Positions 40,754-50,975 of a stretch of 64,000 bases of DNA are shown here, piece after piece. The notes beneath the pieces are model-generated. The model worked only from the letters and a program-made list of their open reading frames with translations, had not been told where the DNA came from and made no database searches. The position numbers and the translations under genes are program-made. How positions within the stretch are numbered: the stretch's first letter is position 1; each line of letters starts with the position of its first letter. Source of the stretch: Paguma larvata (lineage: Eukaryota > Chordata > Mammalia > Carnivora > Viverridae); NCBI GenBank assembly GCA_030068075.1, contig CM057826.1, positions 66,189,312 to 66,253,311 on the forward strand, given 5' to 3'.

Positions 40754-40800
<47 letters not shown>

Positions 40801-43800
40801 CACTGGTTCCTGACAGAATTGTTTTCAATTAAAATCTCAATGCTAGGAAGTGTTATCACTGCCCTTGAGAGGTCAGAAGCCTACCATCAAGTGACTGGAG
40901 GATTTAACCAGGAGTTAAAAAAGGTTATCTTTATAGGCTCCTGACCTAGAAATCTCTCCCCGCCTTTATTTAAGTATGCATTTCTACTTTTCAGCCACAG
41001 GTATGTACTGCTTTCAGAGTAAAGACAGTTACAACAACAACAAAATAAAAAGCACCGTGCACATTTTAAAAAATGAAAATACTTACTTCATTAAGAACCA
41101 GAACACACAAAGAAGCTCAATTGAATTCCAACATAATTTTGAAGGAACATCTTCAAATCTATCTGGTGAGTCCTAAAATATCCCAATTCTATCTCATACT
41201 CCATTTAGTTAAAATAATTACCAGTTCTTTTCCAAATTTTAAAGCTATTATATAGTCTGTGTATTTCTGTGCTGAATCACATTCCAGTGTGACATCATGG
41301 ATGCCGGTCACTAAGGCTTGCTATCTGCACAGAGGCTGCCACAATCCCAGAAACTGGTGGTGGCTTCTCTTCCTTTGTCCTATAGATCAAAGACACACTC
41401 CACATCCCACGGCTTCACCTCACACCATACTATTTAGCAACTCATTTACATATTTCAGTTTACCTGCTGCATGTGGTGTTGTCTTTTATCAAATTAAGAC
41501 TGTAATTTCCTTATAGGCAAGGAAGTTTTCTATATTTCTTCCAACCATGGTATTAAGTACATTAAAGTACTTAGTAATTTCTTGCTGATTGATATTTATG
41601 GGCAATCTGAATATAGTGACTGTTTAAGTAGGGCCTCTTCAAGTTAACAATCTTTTTTTTTAATTAATATGCTCCTCTGCATTTGATCCAAATATACAGG
41701 ATATAACTCCCTACTAGTTCTTATTTTCCTTACAGGTTTTTATTTTCCAGAATAAAAAATTACATAGTTAATTTCTTTCCTTGTTGAAAAAAAAACAGCA
41801 GTACATACAACGGAGTTACTGTCTAGATTGACAAACGATTTTCTTGAGAACACCTGGGTGGGTTCTAAATTACATGAAAGAAAATATGATATAATACAGT
41901 AATTTATGAACATTGTTTTAGCAACAAAATCCTTTTTGCAAATGAAATCTTAAGGAAAACTCAGTATCAGGATGACAGTGAATGCCACAGGGGTAAAAGC
42001 CTGGGTTTGTGAACCACACAAAGCAGGATTCAAACCTCACCTCTGTCCCTACTGCCCTTATGACTTGTGGCAAATGGCTTCATGTTCCAAGCATCCATTC
42101 CTTCACCATTTAACAGGAATTATAAGAGAACTGAATTTAAAGGATAAAGCTTCAGTGAGACAGTGGATATAAAGCATACAATACAATGCACGGCCCATAA
42201 TAAGAACTCAACAAATAAGAAGAAATAATAAAGTATTGTGAATTAAATGGGTTGGAAAAGGCAAAAACATCTTAAGAAGCCTAAATCTTGTCTCTTCCTC
42301 AACCCCCCGTCAGCCCCCAGCAAAGAGCAGCGGAAGTGTGACCTTGGAACACGTGTGCACCCACAGAATACAGTGTGAGAACAGCAGTACAGATACTAGG
42401 AAGGCTGTTCTAGGAGGCCAGGATTAAGGTTTTAAAAGGCAATTCTTACTAGATGCAGACACAGGAAAGACAGAAGGAGGAAACAGGAGCTGATTGTGAA
42501 GTAAATGACTGGATATAAGATCTAACACATGTTCACCTTTGTATGAAACAGGTTATTTCCAAAATAGAAAAAAAATTTTACAAAGACTAATTCCTTGCAT
42601 GTATTTACTTCCTTTAGGCATAAAAAAGAATCCATAATGTTCTATAGATAAATTATCTTCATCATTGCTTAAAAGAGTCTTAACACAAAACCTCTGGGGA
42701 AAAAATTCTAAGAATGTGTATCTTTAAGCAAACTAATTTTTAAGACTGACACTCTGAATAAAACCTGTAACAGCATGAGTTTATAACCCTTACAAAATAA
42801 CATCTAGGTCAAGTGAGATCTTACACTTTCATCAAACCCTACATACCCCAATTCTGTCTCCAAAAAAATTCCAGCGTTTTATGCAATGCAAAATGTTTTT
42901 TAACTGCATAATGAACTCTCTGAATAAGCATGTGAGAAAATCCAGCCCGTTTGAGAAGATAAGCCATTGTTGGGGAATGTCCAAAAGGATCAATAGCCCA
43001 ACCGGACCGAGGTTTCACTCCTGTTGATAAAGAAAATAAGTGTTATTTTTTTAACTGACAATGACATGAAAAGAAGTCACATTACAGTCAGAGCCATCAG
43101 AGTTCTGTGGTATTCCGGGTCTCAGGACAAAAGATCTGCCCAGCATTCCCCTTTAGCAAACACTCCCAGCAGCGCTCCCAGACGGGAGGAGGATGCTGGC
43201 CCCGCCATGTCCTCCCAGGCAGGGGAATCGCACTGGAGGTTAATCAACGCGCTGAAATACGCACTCTGCCATCTTTAATAGGTATTAGAAAGCTACTGCC
43301 ATGCATGGGAGCTGGAGAAACAAACAAGACCTAACCCCTGCCCTGCCCTCTAAGACCTCACACTCTTGTTTTCCTTTGAGTTGGGCAACTCAGCAACTTG
43401 CCGTTAGAGAATAAAGAAAAGTAAGCTAACTCAGTTTGACTTGTTTTCCTCAATCCCAACGTTAAGGAATTTGTAGGCCTTCTTTCATACTTCACAACAG
43501 CCCTAAATCATCTTATTATCCAGTGGCAGAACTGGCCCAAATAACTCTACCATATTCCATTAAATCTTACGACATTTTGATTCTGGTGCTTTCTCTCCAC
43601 CTAGAAAGAATCAATGGAATTTTTCACAACTGACACACAACAATTATAAGAACTATTGACTAAATATATAGTTCAATTTCACCAAGGATACAATGTAACA
43701 AACAGATATAATAAATGTAAAGATTGAAATTAATGAAATACGATTTTTCACCTGGCATTATACAAACCTCATCTTTTATTTATTCAGGACACTCAAAGAA

Positions 43801-46800
43801 AACTTCTACATACAACCTACATAAATCTACATAAGTAGTATTTTGTGCATTTTTTTACTCAAACACCGGTTTAGTACCTTCCATAAACCTAAGGCTATGA
43901 GAGGTTCTAGGATTAAAACATGAGTTAATTCTGATTCGTCCCACACAAAGTATCATGCAAATAGGTGTAATGCAGAGTAGCAGGAAAGAGAGGAGAGGGA
44001 AGAACTCTGTAGAACAATCCTGAAGATGAACAGAGATGAGAAGCTGGCAAAGGAGGCAGACGATAAAAAGTCAGAACTCTCAGAGGGCCAAGAGCATCTG
44101 TCAAAACTCGAGGACTGCCCACGTATTTTTGCATTTCACATATGAAATTTACCTCTAAAAACTGTAAAGAAATTCTCAACCCTATGTAGTATTTTGGGGT
44201 TTTTTGTGGTGGTATGAGTTTAACAAATTCTGGAACTGCTTTTCATACATTCCGAGAGTGAGCAAAGTAAGACAAGGGAGCCAAGTTTCACACTGTTGAG
44301 AAAAGGAACTACAGAATATGTAAATGTGGGAGAGGGGGACGTACTTTGTGATCGTGAATTGAAAAAGGAAGTATCGGTACTAACTTACGGCTTTATAACA
44401 CACAGGCGCGTGCACACTATGCACACACCCAAGAGGCAAAACATGCCCTCTTTCTCAAATTTTAGATTTTTTTATGCTACACTTTTACCTAAATTTGCTC
44501 CTTATCCCCTTCTAAAAAAATATGTGCTGTACCAAGGAAAACCTAACACAATACTGGCATCCTTTATAGGTCTCTGCCTAGCTCTTACTTCCTTTCATGA
44601 AAAAGATTTTGTGCTATAAAGTATGATTAAGATTACTGAAATATGTAAAAGTAAAAACTGTTAACAAAAATAACAGAAAATGATCATTAGAAAGAATAAG
44701 TAAATCACTCAATTTCTGGGTAATCTAATAGACTTAAAACTTAAACCATGAGTAATATGAATAATACAATTAGTAAAACTATTATTTCAAGTACATTTAG
44801 TATTAAAACATAAGAGAAGTCAGGGAACAGTTACAAAAATGAGTATTTTGGGCAAAAGATAATCTTAAAAACTCAAACTTAAAAAAGGTACTAATGATCA
44901 CATTAGTATAATAAAGTTCATAAAAGCAGAAATTAACGACAAAAACCTAAACAATTTAAAAAAGCATTTCAGGGCCAAATATAAAAATAAAGTATCCAAA
45001 ATAACATGTTGTTCCAAACTATTTATAAAACAAAACAGAACAGGAATTCACAAGATGCAGCCAAAGCTACTGGAAGAAACTTCATATTGTCAAATGTATT
45101 CATTATCTAAATCTAAGAGCTAAAAGTATAAAATTTCTAGGAAAAAATAAGAGTTCATGATCGTGAGTTAGATAATGACTTCTTGGTTAGGACATCAAAA
45201 CACAAGTGACAAAAGAATAAACAAACTGGACTTCATCAAAATCAAAACTTTTGTGCATCAAAGGACACCTTCGTGAAACTGAAAAACAACCCATAGAATG
45301 GAAAAAAAAAATTTTTGCAAATCATTGTCTGACAAGAAACTTGTATCAAGAATATACAAAGAACTCTTACAAGTCAACAATAAGAAGACAAAAAATCCAA
45401 CTGTAAAAAGAGCAAATATAATTTGAATGGACAATTTTCCAAAGAAGATATACAAACAGCCAATACACACGTGAAAAAATGCTCAACATCATTAGTCTTT
45501 AGGGAAATGCAAATCAAAGCCATAATGAGATTCCATTTCACACTCACTAGCATGGCTAAAATACAAAAGACAGTAATAAATGCTGTTGCAGATGTGGAGA
45601 AATGAGAACCCTCATACACAGCTGGTGAGAATGTGAAAGGCTGCAGCCATGTTGGAAAACAAGTAGGCAGCTCCTCAAAACAGTTAACACAGCACACTAC
45701 CCTATGACCCAGCACTTCTGTTCCTAGGTATGCACCCCAAAGAAATGAAAAAATATGTCCTCACAAAAACCTACACAAGTGTGTATAGCAGCATTATTCA
45801 CAGCAGCCTAAGGGGGAATAATCTACATGTCCGTCAACTGAAAAATGGAGACACAAATGTGGTATTTCCAAACAACATATTGTTCAGTTAAAATCCCTGC
45901 TGTCCCTATTCATTCTTTATTTGTATTTTGGAAGAGTTCGAACTTAAAGGAAAGATGTAAGGATCATATGAAGAACTCCCACAAACTTCTCAACCGGAGT
46001 TACCAATTATCAACACATTTGCATATTTACTCTATTTTCTTCTTCTGCCATATTGTTGGTGTGATTATTGTTACCATTAACCTAAGTTGCAGATATCATG
46101 CCTATGCAGGAAAGAGATAACGTGGCAGTGCTATCTTTAGAAAAGTCTTGCTTGGAAGGTTTGCCCTGGGCTAGTGTCTGGGGACTTGGATTTCCTAAAT
46201 GCTACAAAATTATACTGAGACATGAAATATTTGAAAAGAATTACATGCCATTTTGAAGCATGCAAATATTAGATGCTGCAAAGATTTAAATGAGTCCCAT
46301 GTTCTTACAAGTGATAGTGAACATCTGATTTTATCAGTGCAGCATCCTCTTCCCATGGTAACAGGATTCTTCTTTTGTGGACGACCCATTCACATGGTTC
46401 AGGTGAGGCTGAAGCTACCTTCAACGAGCCCCTCAACCCCATGACCATTTCCTATGAGCTGACTAGGAATTTGGTGATTTCAGCTCCTATACCTCTGGTT
46501 AAGAAACTGGCTCAGAGTTATGCACTTAATCCAAAGCGAGTCAATTAGGGAAGGTGTTAAGGAAAACTTCTAGTTCAACTAAGAAGATCAGAGTCCTAGT
46601 TGCCTATGGCCACCTTCCCATGTAGAGAGAGCCAGGAGAAGACTAAAGCCATGCGAACATAAGCAGAACCAGAAGAGACAGTGCCTAGACAACAAAATTT
46701 GAGTCCCCTGGATCCAACCATACCTGAAGTTACCGTATCTGGGTAATTTTCACTGACAAAACTAAGAATACCTTTCTTCCATTCTTCTTTTGCTTTTTTT

Positions 46801-47262
46801 CTTAGGCAAGTAAGTTAGACTTTTGCCTCTTCTAGCTAACAGTTTTAACTAATATAAAATTAAAACTTCAGTGGAATATCGTTATAAAAATTATTCTAAA
46901 ATTAATAAAAACAATACATAAAATAATACATTACAAAGTAGATGACCCTAAAAGTGACCATACTATATTTATATAACTTTGCTTATGATCCAATAAATAT
47001 CATAAATTAATGAGGGATAAAAAATACTGGGAAAACTGGTTATTTAAAAAAAATAAAAATGAGCCTCATCTCATGTTCCCCCAAATTAACTGCCCAGAGT
47101 CGTCCCAATGAAGGAGAAAGACGTTAATACATACCTAGGTTTTTTTCCAGCCACTGATGTCCTTCAATTAGTTGGTCAATTATGGCAAAATAATGTGCAG
47201 CAGCTTCATCAGGCATAACCCAGCCACCTGTCACAATTTCAAACTGACCATTTTGTAGCAAA
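20096..47262 (-). CDS. MAN2A1: MAN2A1, Golgi alpha-mannosidase II (internal part, eight exons)
   Basis: Golgi alpha-mannosidase II (GH38) removes two mannoses from GlcNAcMan5GlcNAc2, committing N-glycans to the complex type; it is a type II membrane protein of the medial Golgi. Eight minus-strand exons join in one open frame of 1236 nt. Visible motifs are [10 protein letters not shown] (nucleophile and zinc ligand Asp), [21 protein letters not shown] and GCPWGVPP (cysteines and Pro-Trp of the GlcNAc anchor site, spaced as in Drosophila enzyme residues 275-299), APLGDDFRY (acid/base Asp) and [10 protein letters not shown] (zinc His). The segment [16 protein letters not shown] fits MAN2A1 rather than its paralogue MAN2A2, which differs after [10 protein letters not shown]. 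The membrane anchor, the PHSHNDPGW zinc motif and the C-terminal half are outside the window or in exons I could not find. No frameshift or stop is seen in the exons. Paralogue assignment rests on remembered family sequences. Confidence 0.96.
20164..21402 (-). other. MAN2A1 intron g-h
   Basis: 1.24-kb intron between exons g and h. Apart from a MIR relic (about 20770-20900), I see only AT-rich unique sequence. Confidence 0.85.
20770..20900 (-). repeat. MIR-type SINE relic
   Basis: tcatcttacagggctcacag, atgttaagcaactttttcaa and ggctaaaagctagtctccta fit a reversed, diverged MIR. Confidence 0.5.
21403..21517 (-). CDS. MAN2A1: MAN2A1 exon g (post-catalytic linker)
   Basis: 115 nt, with a ggttcacag acceptor and a gttagt donor. 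One base completes the Arg codon from exon f, then 38 codons end in DM at a codon boundary. The translation starts [18 protein letters not shown] and continues [20 protein letters not shown]. Human MAN2A1 as I remember it has LFHSLMVLEKIIGNSAFLL here, so this exon is clearly orthologous but has changed faster than exons b-f. Confidence 0.93.
21518..26195 (-). other. MAN2A1 intron f-g
   Basis: 4.7-kb intron. It holds the retrocopy-like segment at 24715-25060, an A-rich tract at 22072-22087 and AT-rich unique sequence. 25400-25760 has higher complexity but is unidentified. Confidence 0.8.
24715..25060 (-). pseudogene. Retrocopy-like segment, parent unidentified
   Basis: On the minus strand an open frame of about 65 codons (25031 to 24828) includes [18 protein letters not shown] and [16 protein letters not shown] and stops after SDGLTF. 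A 3'UTR-like stretch and an AAATAAATA-type A-rich end follow near 24700. That layout suggests the 3' end of a processed transcript, or an old element. I do not recognise the protein. The frame starts without an ATG in context and is closed upstream by stops. Confidence 0.3.
26196..26378 (-). CDS. MAN2A1: MAN2A1 exon f (zinc-binding HHD exon)
   Basis: 183 nt, acceptor ending actag and donor gtaata. It completes an Arg codon, holds 60 codons and ends two bases into the next Arg codon. The translation includes [37 protein letters not shown] and DWVVVDYGT. In the Drosophila enzyme the His of this HHD motif (His471) coordinates the active-site zinc. The polypyrimidine tract before the acceptor is weak, but phase and protein match are exact. 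Confidence 0.97.
28183..28224. repeat. (CA)n microsatellite, interrupted
   Basis: About 42 nt of ca/cg repeats: cacacgcacacgcacacgcg, then a pure (ca) run. Confidence 0.85.
28295..28545. mobile_element. hAT-type MITE relic (MER5/MER20-like)
   Basis: gctgctagccacgtgtggtt, the AT-rich core ttaactaaaattaaatgaaa, then tggctatatactaaacagca resemble the common non-autonomous hAT pattern with 'agccacatgtggctat' and 'tggctaccatattggacagc'. The exact family is unsure. Confidence 0.45.
29148..29350 (-). CDS. MAN2A1: MAN2A1 exon e ([18 protein letters not shown] segment)
   Basis: 203 nt, with a ttttttttcattag acceptor and a gtacat donor. It opens in frame with [15 protein letters not shown] and includes [19 protein letters not shown] and [16 protein letters not shown], hallmark GH38 Golgi mannosidase II sequence. 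It ends two bases into an Arg codon completed by exon f. The linker [13 protein letters not shown] between the conserved blocks differs from the human sequence as I remember it; this loop is variable in the family. Confidence 0.97.
30212..30231. repeat. Short (CA)n tract
   Basis: cacacgcacacacacacaca, 20 nt. Confidence 0.7.
30290..30485 (+). repeat. MIR-type SINE relic
   Basis: Forward order of a MIR: tagcagagtggttaagaaca, atggatccagatggtatggt, ttgaattccatctcaactac, ttacctaacatgtggttttg and aatgcttagaaacacacctg-gcaaataatgg. Confidence 0.65.
31160..32900 (+). mobile_element. Old L1 ORF2 3' segment, interrupted by a SINE
   Basis: Decayed L1 ORF2 in plus orientation. Recognisable pieces include aaagcaatcccaaacaaaat, attacagacctaaatgttga, aattaaaatgaagaacttct, gcaataaacgtatgaaaaga, ggaaacaacccaaatgtcca and tcaacaagacaatggacaaa. 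Many stops and frameshifts mean no function. A felid SINE was inserted at 31875-32094, so the L1 is the older element. Confidence 0.85.
31875..32094 (-). mobile_element. CanSINE with perfect 16-bp target-site duplication
   Basis: Reversed full-length felid SINE within the old L1. The 16-bp taaacaaaaatttctt occurs at 31859-31874 and again at 32095-32110, flanking the insertion without mismatch. The head complement reads taaccgactgagcctctcag. Confidence 0.96.
33651..33905 (+). mobile_element. CanSINE with expanded (CT)n
   Basis: Forward SINE: ttcctgggtggctcagtgga, a body with a (tc) run of about 45 nt at 33782-33826, then aaaatgaataaatattaaaa. Flanks aaaaagtttattatg and aaaactgtattat are a likely target-site duplication. 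The matching sequence at 35401-35440 shows the empty site. Confidence 0.93.
33985..34069 (-). mobile_element. 5'-truncated L1 3' end
   Basis: On the minus strand this reads tgatgaatcactaaatttca-type sequence through a motif ending gttaactaacttcgatttaa, the last ~85 bp of carnivore L1 elements. Flanking taaggcagat copies (about 33967 and 34067) look like the target-site duplication. Confidence 0.75.
35174..35351 (-). CDS. MAN2A1: MAN2A1 exon d (acid/base catalytic exon)
   Basis: 178 nt, with a tttcttttgtag acceptor and a gtaatg donor. One base completes the Arg codon from exon c, then come 59 codons ending NVK. The translation includes [16 protein letters not shown] and [14 protein letters not shown]; an Asp of GDDFRY is the general acid/base (Asp341 in the Drosophila enzyme). 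Its first ~15 bases, its acceptor and ~200 bp of adjoining intron are duplicated at 33561-34148, inside the next intron. Confidence 0.97.
35337..35552 (+). repeat. Primary copy of the duplication, overlapping the start of exon d
   Basis: Uninterrupted 216-bp counterpart of 33561-34148, about 88% identical over the first 90 bp by eye. It covers the first 15 bases of exon d, its acceptor and polypyrimidine tract, and ~200 bp of upstream intron. It lacks both the SINE and the L1 end present in the other copy. Confidence 0.9.
38483..38694 (-). mobile_element. CanSINE
   Basis: Reversed copy: ttttaatgtttcattttttt, ggggaggggcagagaaagag and accaactgagccacccaggc. Flanking ctgaaaaa (about 38474 and 38695) is a plausible short target-site duplication. 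Confidence 0.9.
38965..39187 (-). mobile_element. CanSINE
   Basis: Reversed copy with a T13 tail, a (ga)n stretch at 39030-39058 and head complement taactgactgggccacccagg. Same orientation as the copy 270 bp away. Confidence 0.9.
39902..40088 (-). CDS. MAN2A1: MAN2A1 exon c (GlcNAc anchor-site exon)
   Basis: 187 nt, with a tttatttcag acceptor and a gtatga donor. It completes the split Asp, reads [20 protein letters not shown] and onward to IHPGNVQK, and ends two bases into an Arg codon. In Drosophila GMII the matching PFYSYDIPH, four-Cys and CPWG residues bind the GlcNAc arm and form two disulfides. Cys spacing here (C-6-CC-13-C-PW) matches residues 275, 282, 283 and 297-299. Confidence 0.97.
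40756..40796. repeat. Pure (AC)n microsatellite
   Basis: An uninterrupted 41-nt (ac) run next to an A-rich (aac/aaac)n stretch at 40700-40755. The overlapping minus-strand open frames full of Cys-Val are artefacts of the repeat. Confidence 0.95.
41970..42225 (+). repeat. MIR-type SINE relic
   Basis: Forward order: ggtaaaagcctgggtttgtg, caggattcaaacctcacctc, cttatgacttgtggcaaatg, and a tail with cacggcccataataagaact. Confidence 0.6.
42847..43020 (-). CDS. MAN2A1: MAN2A1 exon b (catalytic nucleophile exon)
   Basis: 174 nt, with a tttatcaacag acceptor and a gtatgt donor. It begins with two bases completing the split Gly codon and ends with the first base of an Asp codon. The translation starts [20 protein letters not shown] and ends LEFFWRQNW. 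The Asp of AIDPFGHS is the GH38 nucleophile and a zinc ligand (Asp204 in the Drosophila enzyme). [12 protein letters not shown] carries the conserved Arg near the substrate pocket. Phase matches exons a and c exactly. Confidence 0.97.
43021..47134 (-). other. MAN2A1 intron a-b
   Basis: 4.1-kb intron holding an old L1 ORF2 segment (45.05-45.88 kb). 43040-44990 and 45900-47100 show no recognisable gene; scattered open frames lack codon or family signal. Confidence 0.8.
45050..45880 (+). mobile_element. Old L1 ORF2 3' segment
   Basis: Diverged ORF2 in plus orientation: aacaaactggacttcatcaa, aatttgaatggacaattttc, ggaaatgcaaatcaaagcca, ccctatgacccagcacttct and gtgtatagcagcattattca. It is broken by many stops; no target-site duplication seen. 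Confidence 0.85.
47135..47262 (-). CDS. MAN2A1: MAN2A1 exon a (GH38 domain, GGWVMPDEA segment)
   Basis: First MAN2A1 exon in the window, in transcript order. A ttctctctag acceptor precedes 47262 and a gtatgt donor follows 47135. It is 128 nt: one base completing the previous codon, 42 codons, then one base. The translation includes [19 protein letters not shown] and [14 protein letters not shown], a conserved GH38 segment just before the nucleophile region. The acceptor phase needs an upstream exon ending two bases into a codon. I could not find that exon in 47263-64000. Confidence 0.95.
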
Positions 47263-48352
47263 CTAGAGAGAAAATAATATAGGGGTTTATAATAACATAC
47301 AAGAAAAGTTCAAATAAAAGATTTAAAATAGCATAAACATTAGGGACAGCCCTTAAGTAAGTGTAACCAGTACTTAATATTAGTCACTAAAAAATGTCTT
47401 TTAAACCAGGGAATAATTTCAACTTTGGGACCCTGGTGATAAAATAATCTTAGTTAAATGTCTGTGGTGGCCTCTCCCACCCCACCCTAGGCAAAGCCAC
47501 TGCAGGTCACTTGGGAAGTTCCTTTTCACAAGGTTGTCTCCCAGACAACTTCAAAGATCTTGATGTCAGGAGACACATCGGGCTTATTTCTGAATCCTGC
47601 AAAGCGCCTAGCAAAATGCTTTATGTGTGGTATATGCTGAATGAGTGTTTACTGAGGAACTGTCATTTTAAGCACGATACTTGTTTCAGTACACCTATAT
47701 TGAAAAAAATATTTATTTTAGTCCTTCTGACACTGGTAAGTTAATCATGCAAACTACACAAAAGTAGTAATAATAAAAGTAAAGCTAGGAAATACCACAT
47801 GCTTCTGGGAACACAGAAAACATTACAAAGGACTTTGCTCTAGATTCAGTTAAAATGTAGTCTGTATGGTTTATTTTACATTATTGACTGAGAAGCTCTA
47901 ACATTACCATTATCTGTCCACTGGGTACTCCTTTTTCATAATGCCATACAAGGTAACTAGATCCCCAGCCCTAGAGCAACTGAATTGTTGTAAGACGATA
48001 CCTTCCTCCAAGGAAAAAAAATCGCAGATGACTAAAAATTTGAAGAAGTACCTGAGAAAGTACAGGTCAAGAATTTAAGCAAACACCTTAAATGTCACAG
48101 ACTTGTCAGTCTGCAGTACGATGGTTTGAAAAATAATGTAAAATTTCAGAAAAAGCAGCAGCTTTAATAAGGATACACATCACTGGATACCTACCACTAA
48201 CAATCAAGTACCAAGCCAAATTTAGTTGAAGCAGACCAGATATAAAAGATAAACATTTTCTTATAAAGCATATAACAGAATCCATATATACATAATCATA
48301 TAATTAGTGACAGAGTGGATAAAGGACACAATTTTTAAAAACGAATGAATAG

Positions 48353-48545
48353 GGGCGCCTGGGTGGCTCAGTCGGCTGAGTGTCCAACTTCAGCTCAGGC
48401 CGTGATCTCATAGCTCATGAATTCAAGCCCCACATCAGGCTCTCTGCTGTCAGTGAGGAGCCTGCTTCAAATCCTCTGTCTCCTCTCTCTCTGCAACTCC
48501 CCCACTCACGATCTCTGTCAAAAATATTTTAAAAAACAATAAAAT
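48353..48545 (+). mobile_element. CanSINE
   Basis: Forward copy starting gggcgcctgggtggctcagt and ending caaaaatattttaaaaaaca. Flanking gaatgaata and caatgaata are a possible imperfect target-site duplication. Confidence 0.93.
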
Positions 48546-49353
48546 AATTCAATGAATAATTCCTTGCATAAAAGTTTAAAATGTTAATTTAATCTGTATT
48601 GCCATGGGAATCACCAACTAACATTTCACATAGAGACTGTGATAGCTCATTAGATTGTCTAAAAAAACCCAAATGTCCAGTCAAACCTCAGATTCTCATA
48701 GGCCCAAATCAACAACTTATGATAAAGAAGCTGGAAATTAAAAAAAAAAAAAGCATTTCTTTATGAACACAACTAAATCCAAGGCTATTTTGTCCTGCTC
48801 TTACTACCAAACTACTTCCAGTCAGTTCTCTTTCTTATCTTCCTGGCGACTGCCCGATTGAGCCACATTCTGAAGGCTCTGGCCTAGACCCAGCTCTTAG
48901 GTCTTATGGCCAGTACTTGGAAGCCTGAGATGTCAGGAAAGATTTGGGATTTAATCTCTGGCCATCAAATACAGAAGCGTGACTCCCTATCTCAGCATTC
49001 CAGTAAACGGATCCTTTGGAAAATTTCAGAAATAAATTGGCCAAGATGAAGTCTTTGCTGCTTCTGAACAAATAACAGATTAAGAAATCTGAAAGTTAAA
49101 ATAAAAAAAACCAACACTGCAATGATGGAGTTTTTCAGCTATATCAGTTTTATTTTGCTACGTAATTCCTGTCCCATAGTCATGAATGGGCTCCAAGAAA
49201 CAGCTAACTGAGCAAAGACTCACACCTACTAAATACAGCAACTAATATCCCGAGGTCTATTTGTGAACAATCTATCCCTTTCCCCTCCCTGTGATGCCCC
49301 AGATGCTACTGTGATCGTATATTAAGTTCTTATGTGAACACAATGATTACCTT

Positions 49354-49572
49354 TTCTTTTTTTAATGTTTATTTATTTTTGAGAGACACACACAGAGCCT
49401 GAGCAGGGGAGGGGCAGAGAGAGGGTGAGATACAGAATTCGAAGCAGGCTCCAAGCTCTGAGTGGTCAGCACAGAGCCTGATGCAGGGCTTGAACCACAA
49501 ACTATAAAATCATGACTTGAGCCAAAGTTGGATGTTTAACCAACTAAGCCCCGCCAGATGTCCCTGCACGCT
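49354..49572 (-). mobile_element. CanSINE
   Basis: Reversed copy: tttttttaatgtttatttat, ggggaggggcagagagaggg and taaccaactaagccccgcca. The likely target-site duplication is atgattacctt (49343) versus atggttacctt (49573). Confidence 0.9.
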
Positions 49573-49689
49573 ATGGTTACCTTAAAGACTGTCTTGTCCC
49601 TTCATTCTTGGAAGGCATGGAAAGCCTCCCATGCGTTAAAATGTTTTCCAGAAATTTCTTACCTATTTTCTTCTCTCTTACTTTTCCCA

Positions 49690-49985
49690 ACCTGACTGGT
49701 CCCAGCGATCCTCATGTCTCTGCTCAAATAAAACCTACCCAGGGAAGTCCGCCTGGGCACCTAACCTAAAAATACTACCCTACCACCACACTCCATCACA
49801 CACCAGAATCACCTTGTTCATTTCCATGCCTCCTCTCTCTCCCTCCTCAACCCCACCCACCATTAGAACACAAGGTAGGCTCCCAGGGAGCAGGGAGCAG
49901 GACACACTGTTTTGTTCACTTTTCCACGCCCAGCCCTGAGAAGTCTGTTTGGCATATAAACAGGCACTCTGATGGTTGTGAGATA
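49690..49985 (+). repeat. L2 3'-end relic
   Basis: atgtctctgctcaaataaaa, caccttgttcatttccatgc, ccattagaacacaaggtagg and acacactgttttgttcactt follow the order of L2 3' ends. Confidence 0.6.
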
Positions 49986-50766
49986 AAAGATGGTGTGTGA
50001 ATGAGATTATCGGCTCAAAGTGAGTATTTACAGAAAGTTTTACAATCGATGAAGCTCACAGACATCTGCAAAATAAACTGGGCAGCAGAGGGCCAGGTGG
50101 AAAGGAGTCTCTGAATAATCTAGGTATGAGGTGGAATGACCTAGAACACAAAAGTGGGAGGAAATAGAGAAGAGGAGAAAGAGAGGAGGCGTTTTCATGA
50201 AAAATCAATGGGAATTAGGAAATCAGGGGTCATAGAAGAAAGGATTACAGCACACATGGCTTGGGGTTGCTAATTCCTGGTGTCTAATGGTGTGGCAGTG
50301 TTATATACACAGTCCAACGGAGGAGAGAAGTCACTTGTGATCAGAAATGTAAATTTGGACAAGGCTCTTTGATACGATGGTGACACATCTAAAAGCAGCT
50401 AACTGAAAAAGAAAAGTTGAGGAAAAGAGGCAGATATAAAAATTAAGCTTGAGGGATTAAAACAAAGAGGGAACAGAGGATAGGAAGTCAGGAGAAAACA
50501 ATCAAAAGGAGAGTCAAGGACCAAGCAGATGGAAAATTAAAAAAGAAAAAATAGAGGCAATAAGAAATGTTAAAGATAAAAAGAATCTTGAAAATAGCCT
50601 AGAACATTCTAGAAAACAGTGATGAAGTACAACCTGCCCTTCAACTTGATACAAGGCATTTTTATAGTTAAAAAACTACCATGCAACGGTGGCTTAAACA
50701 GAAATAGACACTTTGGTGGGTCAGGATATAAAACTGAGAAATCTATTTCTAAAATATTTTTACTAT

Positions 50767-50975
50767 TGGGACGCCTGGGTGACTCAGTCAGTTAAGCATC
50801 CCACTCTTGACTTTGGCTCAGGTCATGATCTCAAGGTTCGGTCTGTGAGATTGAGCCCTGCATCAGACTCTGTGCTGAGTGTGGAACCTGCTTGGGATCC
50901 TCTCTCCCTCTCCTCTGCTCAGGCTAGTGCGCGCACTCTCTCTCAAAAGAAATAAACAAAAAAAATATATATATA
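50767..50975 (+). mobile_element. CanSINE (older subtype)
   Basis: ggacgcctgggtgactcagt, catcccactcttgactttgg, gagattgagccctgcatcag and aaaagaaataaacaaaaaaa. The 'ttgactttggctcaggtcat' body resembles an older, pan-carnivore subtype more than SINEC_Fc. Confidence 0.88.

Larger units (their letters stand above)
40089..42846 (-). other. MAN2A1 intron b-c
   Basis: 2.76-kb intron with a (CA)n microsatellite, a MIR (about 41970-42225) and an L2-like 3' end (about 41400-41590). Otherwise unique sequence without a gene. Confidence 0.8.

Noticed and set aside
40582..40859. Cys-Val-rich minus-strand open frames
   Set aside because: They are translations of the (AC)n microsatellite.
43024..43334. Plus-strand frames next to exon b
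   Set aside because: They lie on the opposite strand within the a-b intron, have no recognisable domain and show no splice support.
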